In this document: piece after piece, positions 12,571 through 16,896 of the stretch | Layout of the letters: every line of letters begins with the position of its first letter | Numbering within the stretch: the stretch's first letter is position 1 | NCBI GenBank assembly: GCA_003518045.1 | Contig: DOZK01000016.1 | Span: 1-16,896, forward strand | From: Candidatus Nomurabacteria bacterium | Lineage (GTDB): Bacteria; Patescibacteriota; Minisyncoccia; Phycocordibacterales; UBA5272 | Reading direction: 5' to 3' | Length of the DNA: 16,896 bases | Notes under the pieces: generated by a model | Told to the model about the DNA's origin: nothing | The model's input: the letters and a program-made list of their open reading frames with translations, nothing else | The model's database searches: none | Translations under genes and position numbers: made by a program

Positions 12571-13494
12571 TTATTGTTTTTCTCTTAATTCTTTACTTAA
12601 TGATTTTAAATCAAAGAGGCCATTTAAATCCATTACAACATAGTCAGGTAAATACATACTTAAACGATCTCTTTCTACTTCACCACGAGCAACGGCAATA
12701 GTTTTTACACCATCGACAAGTTGACCATCTTTAATGTCGCTAGGAAGATCCCCAATCATTATTGTCCTTTCAGGATGACCAAATTTATCTCTAATCGCCT
12801 GTATCATCTCTGTTTTATCATGGCAATCAGAATGAATTTCGTCAAAATCACCAAGGATATCAGCCTCAATAAGAGCATCTTTTATATGTGGCTCTAGTCC
12901 AGCAGATATTATGTGAACTTTAAGATTTGGTTTATTTTTCTTTGCTTCTTTTATTTTATCCAAAACATCTTTTACTTCAGGATACATTTCGGCTGGTTTA
13001 TGATGCTCGGCATTTACTTGTTTGTATATTCTCATATACGCCTCCCTAAGGGAGTGTATTTGTTCAACAGTATCAAGTTTAACCCTAAATCTATTATAAT
13101 AATCTTTAAATGGGGCCTGAAAAGAATTTGCTAAATCTTCAACTGTTTCAGGAATTGGTATGTTTTTATCTCCTACTGTTTCGAGTAAAAGCTCAGTTGT
13201 TCTGTAAGCGGGGTAGGTACTGTCATATAAGACGCCATCGAAATCAAAAATAATATCATCATAAAGTTCTACAATTGATCCTTCTGGTGCTTCTCTTTTT
13301 TTAAAAGCTTCTAATTCATCACGGTATTTCATTGCATCTACATAATCTAATGGTTGGGTAATTCCAACAGCCCTTTGTTTTTCCATTATTGAAAGAAGAT
13401 ATTGAAAATCTTCGCGGTCTTCTAAATCTTGCTGTGTTAATTTTGCCACTTCTGGAACTGGCATTTGTGGTGTGTCGGGTTGTTTCATTTGCAT
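12571..13494 (-). CDS. HAD-superfamily phosphatase
   Basis: This 307-residue hydrolase has all four HAD motifs: motif I DFDGVLYDS with nucleophile D84 and acid D86, motif II ISAG with S197, the motif III lysine near K227 (DKTEM), and motif IV GDLPSD with D249 and D253. A helical cap lies between motifs I and II (about 92-180). About 80 residues precede the domain, polar and probably helical, with no known motif. HAD enzymes of this type often dephosphorylate nucleotides or sugar phosphates; pairing with a deoxynucleoside kinase suggests nucleotide balance, by inference. The start is set at the ATG at 13494 because TATACT (13502-13507, minus strand) lies 7 nt before it; the in-frame ATG at 13515 is upstream of that promoter. 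Confidence 0.82.
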   Translation of the reverse strand: MQMKQPDTPQMPVPEVAKLTQQDLEDREDFQYLLSIMEKQRAVGITQPLDYVDAMKYRDELEAFKKREAPEGSIVELYDDIIFDFDGVLYDSTYPAYRTTELLLETVGDKNIPIPETVEDLANSFQAPFKDYYNRFRVKLDTVEQIHSLREAYMRIYKQVNAEHHKPAEMYPEVKDVLDKIKEAKKNKPNLKVHIISAGLEPHIKDALIEADILGDFDEIHSDCHDKTEMIQAIRDKFGHPERTIMIGDLPSDIKDGQLVDGVKTIAVARGEVERDRLSMYLPDYVVMDLNGLFDLKSLSKELREKQ

Positions 13495-13501
13495 AATTAT
13501 T

Positions 13502-13507
13502 AGTATA
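13502..13507 (-). promoter_or_regulatory. -10 box (TATACT) of the HAD/kinase operon
   Basis: Minus-strand TATACT is 7 nt before ATG 13494. It lies inside the longer upstream frame, which argues against the ATG at 13515, and predicts a leaderless transcript. Confidence 0.55.
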
Positions 13508-13566
13508 TCAATCATTTGTTTTTATTAAAAATCTTTACGTTTTTATGGAATAGGGGATAAATCATC

Positions 13567-13596
13567 TTGACTTGGTATACCCCTAGGGGGTATAAT
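13567..13596 (+). promoter_or_regulatory. Copper-responsive promoter with CsoR-type operator
   Basis: A -35 box TTGACT (13567-13572) and -10 box TATAAT (13591-13596) are 18 bp apart. The spacer holds the perfect palindrome TATACCCC-TAG-GGGGTATA (13576-13594), which overlaps the -10 box. A TACCCC..GGGGTA core is the hallmark of CsoR operators. CsoR bound here would block RNA polymerase and leave when it binds Cu(I). The csoR gene itself lies 450 bp downstream, so the circuit is probably autoregulated. Confidence 0.88.
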
Positions 13597-13624
13597 GGGG
13601 ACATTAACAAATAACACAATATTT

Positions 13625-13882
13625 ATGATGTATTATTACAACGATTTCGCACCGTATCATATGTTCGGTTTTGGCTCTATATTTATGGTTTTGTTTTGGG
13701 GTCTTTGTTTATGGGCTATTTTTGCATTCTTTAGACACGGGAAATGTGTTGGTGGGAATTGCTCTCATGGTCATTCTGTGGAAAGTAAAAATGGAAATGC
13801 AATAGAAATATTAAAAGAAAGATACGCAAAAGGAGAAATTAGCAAAGAGGAGTTTGTTGCAATGAAGAAAGACGTGAAGTAG
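13625..13882 (+). CDS. SHOCT-domain membrane protein with Cys/His cluster
   Basis: The 85-residue protein has one transmembrane segment (about 13-37), then a short Cys/His-rich stretch HGKCVGGNCSHGH (38-50), then a C-terminal SHOCT motif (about 59-85, ILKERYAKGEISKEEFVAMKKDV). The Cys/His cluster could bind copper at the membrane face; SHOCT domains are short C-terminal oligomerisation motifs. It is the first gene behind the CsoR-type promoter, so copper induction is expected. The in-frame ATG at 13595 overlaps the -10 box and cannot be used; ATG 13625 or 13628 leaves a leader of about 20 nt without Shine-Dalgarno. The function is unknown; a role in copper handling is inferred from context. 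Confidence 0.75.
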   Translation: MMYYYNDFAPYHMFGFGSIFMVLFWGLCLWAIFAFFRHGKCVGGNCSHGHSVESKNGNAIEILKERYAKGEISKEEFVAMKKDVK

Positions 13883-14040
13883 TTGTTAGACAACCAGTAA
13901 CCAGTGGGCAGTAAGCAGTAATGCAAATACAAACCTGGATTCCCGCCTGCGCGGGAATGACACATATCTTCTGGAGGCTAAAAACTTGAAACTTGAAACT
14001 ATTTTACTCCTAACTCCTAACCTCTAACTAATCAAAAAAT
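13883..14040. repeat. Low-complexity spacer with one ATTCCC palindrome
   Basis: Between the SHOCT gene and csoR lie short slipped repeats: CAGTAACCAGTGGGCAGTAA, AACTTGAAACTTGAAACT (13983-14000) and CTCCTAACTCCTAACCTC (14008-14025). In the middle is the palindrome ATTCCCGCCTGCGCGGGAAT (13939-13958). No gene or convincing promoter is visible. Confidence 0.6.
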
Positions 14041-14304
14041 ATGAAACCATTAAATACAAAACTTCTTCGTCGATTAAAAATCATTGAAGGACAAGTACGT
14101 GGATTACAAGAAATGGTATCGGACGATGTTTATTGTATCGATATTATTACTCAGACTTCTGCTGTTAAACAAGCGCTCTCAGGTGTAGAAGATGCCCTTA
14201 TGGAAAGTCATTTGGGAACTTGTCTTGTTCATCAAATTAAGAAAGGGAAGGAATCAAAGGCAGTGGAAGAAATGATTAAAGTCTACAGATTGAAAAGGAG
14301 ATAA
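14041..14304 (+). CDS. csoR: CsoR-family copper-sensing repressor
   Basis: The 87-residue all-helical protein belongs to the CsoR/RcnR (DUF156) family: LLRRLKIIEGQVRGLQEMV (8-26) is the first helix that helps bind DNA. The Cu(I) ligands fit C32, H57 and C61 (the C-H-C pattern that separates CsoR from RcnR and FrmR). The length is normal for the family. It forms tetramers that repress until Cu(I) binds. Its operator at 13576-13594 precedes the cluster, and CopA follows it. No Shine-Dalgarno or own promoter is evident, so it is likely cotranscribed with the SHOCT gene despite a 158-bp gap. Confidence 0.93.
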   Translation: MKPLNTKLLRRLKIIEGQVRGLQEMVSDDVYCIDIITQTSAVKQALSGVEDALMESHLGTCLVHQIKKGKESKAVEEMIKVYRLKRR

Positions 14305-14325
14305 TAGTTTTTCTTTTTTTGTGTC

Positions 14326-14345
14326 ATTCCCGCGAAGGCGGGAAT
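14326..14345. repeat. ATTCCC palindrome, copy 2
   Basis: ATTCCCGCGAAGGCGGGAAT, 22 bp after the csoR stop and behind a T run, in a GTGTC..CCAG context that is the reverse complement of the copies at 13939 and 14437. It may act as a hairpin at the csoR 3' end. Confidence 0.75.
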
Positions 14346-14436
14346 CCAGTGTTTAATTTAAGTGAGCAGTAAGATACAAACAGGAGACAAAATATTCAAT
14401 GAAGAAATATCTAATATTCAAAAAACACAGACCTGG

Positions 14437-14456
14437 ATTCCCGCCTGCGCGGGAAT
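14437..14456. repeat. ATTCCC palindrome, copy 3
   Basis: ATTCCCGCCTGCGCGGGAAT, identical to the copy at 13939-13958, also in the surrounding ACCTGG..GACA, 34 bp before the copA start. Copies 2 and 3 lie in opposite flank orientation in the 185-bp csoR-copA spacer. Confidence 0.75.
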
Positions 14457-14489
14457 GACAATACAAATACATACAAAATATATAAAATT

Positions 14490-16796
14490 ATGAATATAAC
14501 AAAAACCTATCGAGTAAAAGGAATGCACTGCGCCTCATGCGCCAGTATTATAGAAAGAACTGTCAAAAAATTTGATGGAGTAGAAAATATTTCTGTAAAT
14601 AGTGGAACAGAAAATGCAAAAATTTCGTATGATGAAAGTAAAAATAATCCAAAAGATTTTAATGCAAAGTTAGAACCACTTGGCTATTCTTTGATTATGG
14701 ACAATCATGAAATGACCGCGGGCGAAATGGGAATGAGTGAAGACGAACATGCAGAGCATCTTGGGCTTAATCAATCCAAAAATGAAAAATTAAAAGAAAT
14801 TAATGACATGAAGAAAAGATTATCCGGTGCTATTCCAGTAGCTATCATCAGTATTTTAATTATGGCTTGGGATATTCTCAGTAAATATAATTTGGTAGTT
14901 GAAATGTCTGCTACCACTTCTACATTTTTGCATCATTTACTTCCAATTATTGCTACATATATTTTTGTAATTCTTGGTAAGCCATATTTGTTAGGTGTTT
15001 ATAGATTTTTACGTTATGGAAAGGCAAACATGGATACTTTAATTGGCCTCGGTACCTCCGTTGCTTTTATTTATAGTTTTATTGTTACAGCATTTGAAAA
15101 TGTTTTACGACCATATATAAATGTACAAAATAATTTTTATGATATAACCATTATCGTTATTACTTTTATTGCACTTGGAAAATATTTAGAAGCAAAATCA
15201 AAAATAAAGACAGGTGATGCTATTGAAAAATTGTTAGGATTACAAGCAAAGACAGCCCTTGTTATACGCGACGGAAAAGAATTTGAGATTTCGATAAATG
15301 ATGTTGTTCTGGGCGATATTGTTATTGTAAAACCAGGACAAAAGATACCAGTTGATGGAGTTGTTGTTGAAGGTACATCTTTTGTTGATGAATCTATGTT
15401 AACTGGTGAGCCAATTCCAGTTGAGAAAAATATTGACACACAAGTTGTCTCAGGAACAATTAATACAACCGGTACATTTAATTTTAAAGCAACAAAAGTA
15501 GGCTCGGAAACCTTGCTCTCACATATTATTAAAATGGTGGAAGACGCACAGGGGAGTAAAGCACCAATTCAAGCGTTAGCCGATAAAATTTCCGCAGTAT
15601 TTGTACCAATAGTCCTCGTAATTGCTTTTGCTTCACTCGGTGCGTGGCTTTATTTTGGTATTCCAACAATCGGCCTATCTCAAGCACTTTCGTTCGGTCT
15701 TACTTCATTTGTTGGCGTACTCGTCATTGCTTGCCCTTGTGCGCTTGGACTTGCGACACCGACAGCGATTATTGTTGGTGTTGGTAAAGGAGCCAAGGAG
15801 GGGATTTTAATTAAAGATGCGGAGACATTAGAGACGCTATATAAAGCAAATATTGTTGTTGTGGATAAAACTGGAACTATTACAAAAGGAAGACCGGAGC
15901 TTACGAAAATTGACGCACAAAGCGAAATGAGTGAGCAAGAGATAATTACCATACTTGCAACTCTCGAAAGTAAATCAGAGCATCCAATTGCAAATGCTAT
16001 TGTGCAATTTGCAAAAGAAAAAAAGATTGAAATAAAAAATATAAATAATTTTGAAATCATAAAAGGTAAAGGACTTAAAGGAACAATTGATGATGTAGAA
16101 TATTTTGCAGGGAATGTAAAAATTCTTGAAGATTTGCACATAAGTTATGATACGAATAAATTAGACAAGGAAACGAAAGAAGGTAAGACGCCAGTCTTAC
16201 TTCTCGTAAAAGATAAACTTTTAGCAATTGTATATGTTGCGGATCAAATAAAACCAGAAGCAATAGAAATGGTCAAGGCATTGCATAAACTTGGTAAGAA
16301 AATAATTATGTTAACTGGAGACAATAAAAACACCGGTGAATATATTGCTCGTCAGGTCGGTATTGATGAAGTTATTGGGGAAGTCATGCCAGAGGATAAA
16401 TTAAATGTAATTAAAGATTTACAAAGTAAAGGCAACATTGTGGTGATGGCAGGAGACGGAGTGAATGATGCACCAGCGCTTGCACAAGCAAATGTCGGCA
16501 TCGCCATGGGTACAGGGACAGATGTGGCAATTGAATCAGCGGGTATTACATTATTAGGTGGGGATATTTCAAAACTTGTAAAAGCGGTGAGACTTTCGAA
16601 AATGACTATGAATGGAATTAAACAAAATCTTTTCTGGGCATTTATTTATAACATTGTTGGCATACCACTAGCGGCGGGATTATTTTATCCAGTTTTTGGT
16701 TGGTTGCTCTCACCAGTTTTTGCAGGGCTTGCTATGGCTATGTCGTCAGTTTCTGTTGTGGCCAATTCATTAAGAATTAAAACTAAAACATTATAA
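14490..16796 (+). CDS. copA: Copper-exporting P1B-type ATPase
   Basis: The 768-residue pump uses ATP to export Cu(I) across the cytoplasmic membrane. One heavy-metal-associated domain (1-70) has the binding motif C14-A-S-C17. A His/Met/acid-rich linker follows (70-95, including HEMTAGEMGM and DEHAEH). Also visible are the actuator TGE (305-307), the channel motif C415-P-C417, the phosphorylated D459 of DKTGT, SEHP (496-499) and GDGVND (655-660). The final helix has MAMSSVSVVANS (748-760), the P1B-1 (copper) signature. Length is normal for a one-HMA CopA. It lies behind csoR, so it should be under CsoR control; no second operator precedes it. TATAAA (14479-14486 region) could be a weak own promoter. 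Confidence 0.96.
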   Translation: MNITKTYRVKGMHCASCASIIERTVKKFDGVENISVNSGTENAKISYDESKNNPKDFNAKLEPLGYSLIMDNHEMTAGEMGMSEDEHAEHLGLNQSKNEKLKEINDMKKRLSGAIPVAIISILIMAWDILSKYNLVVEMSATTSTFLHHLLPIIATYIFVILGKPYLLGVYRFLRYGKANMDTLIGLGTSVAFIYSFIVTAFENVLRPYINVQNNFYDITIIVITFIALGKYLEAKSKIKTGDAIEKLLGLQAKTALVIRDGKEFEISINDVVLGDIVIVKPGQKIPVDGVVVEGTSFVDESMLTGEPIPVEKNIDTQVVSGTINTTGTFNFKATKVGSETLLSHIIKMVEDAQGSKAPIQALADKISAVFVPIVLVIAFASLGAWLYFGIPTIGLSQALSFGLTSFVGVLVIACPCALGLATPTAIIVGVGKGAKEGILIKDAETLETLYKANIVVVDKTGTITKGRPELTKIDAQSEMSEQEIITILATLESKSEHPIANAIVQFAKEKKIEIKNINNFEIIKGKGLKGTIDDVEYFAGNVKILEDLHISYDTNKLDKETKEGKTPVLLLVKDKLLAIVYVADQIKPEAIEMVKALHKLGKKIIMLTGDNKNTGEYIARQVGIDEVIGEVMPEDKLNVIKDLQSKGNIVVMAGDGVNDAPALAQANVGIAMGTGTDVAIESAGITLLGGDISKLVKAVRLSKMTMNGIKQNLFWAFIYNIVGIPLAAGLFYPVFGWLLSPVFAGLAMAMSSVSVVANSLRIKTKTL

Positions 16797-16838
16797 GTAT
16801 GAAAACTTTTGAAATTAATAATAATTTTCTTTCGTGTC

Positions 16839-16896
16839 ATTCCAAACTTGATTTGGAATCTAGTGGACACTGGATTCCAGCTTTCGCTGGAATGAC
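16839..16896. repeat. Paired ATTCC palindromes at the right edge
   Basis: Two related palindromes lie 14 bp apart: ATTCC-AAACTTGATTT-GGAAT (16839-16859) and ATTCCAGCTTTCGCTGGAAT (16874-16893). Outer GTCATTCC and GGAATGAC make the whole 16836-16896 stretch one larger inverted repeat. It lies 40 bp after the copA stop and may end its transcript. The element reaches the edge of the window. Confidence 0.75.

Noticed and set aside
14041..14304. CsoR-family protein as nickel (RcnR) or formaldehyde (FrmR) sensor
   Set aside because: C32, H57 and C61 fit the copper ligand set, and the operator and CopA neighbours are copper-type.

Overview
The window is AT-rich, tightly packed bacterial DNA that most resembles a member of the Candidate Phyla Radiation (Patescibacteria, probably Parcubacteria-like). 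The inference rests on: tRNA genes without an encoded CCA end, a compact 711-residue valyl-tRNA synthetase ending right after its anticodon-binding domain, a secreted PG_binding_1 surface protein, an FtsB-like protein beside a tiny membrane protein, an acidic small heat-shock protein, almost no Shine-Dalgarno sequences, and many starts placed 6-8 nt after a TATAAT-like -10 box (probable leaderless transcripts). No reading frame needs UGA read as an amino acid. No phylogenetic marker was compared, so the assignment is provisional.

Layout. 1-2850: terminator, 36-residue membrane protein (-), FtsB/DivIC-like protein (+), tRNA-Gly, Nudix hydrolase (-), glutaredoxin (+), a structured non-coding block that ends in tRNA-Phe (-), and a single-pass membrane protein (-). 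2900-5240: tRNA-Arg, a 500-residue secreted peptidoglycan-binding protein, a GGCT-like protein, a tRNA-like remnant and a terminator. 5242-8246: structured repeat, Hsp20 (-), ValS (-). 8309-11785: SET-domain methyltransferase, a 33-residue lysine/alanine-rich histone-H1-like peptide, adenosine-kinase-like PfkB protein and S-adenosylhomocysteinase, all (+). 11802-13494: structured repeat, then a HAD phosphatase/deoxynucleoside-kinase pair (-). 13567-16796: a copper-response cluster (CsoR-type operator, Cys/His-rich SHOCT membrane protein, CsoR, CopA). 16797-16896: palindromic repeats.

How the genes fit together. The main functional hypothesis is the 8.3-11.8 kb block. A SET enzyme converts SAM to SAH, a lysine-rich basic peptide is a plausible substrate, SahH removes SAH, and the adenosine kinase removes the adenosine that would otherwise hold SahH back. 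This would be a compact protein-methylation module with by-product recycling; in Chlamydia a SET enzyme methylates H1-like proteins. The copper cluster is self-contained: the operator lies exactly between -35 and -10 of the promoter in front of the SHOCT gene.

The intergenic DNA is unusually structured. A family of three 124-148 bp nested inverted repeats sits at gene 3' ends. The 3' end of tRNA-Phe has a perfect 20-bp inverted copy 260 bp downstream, and its 5' end has a decayed upstream duplicate. tRNA-Gly also has an inverted copy of its 3' end. Five short palindromes of the ATTCC..GGAAT type lie in and after the copper cluster.
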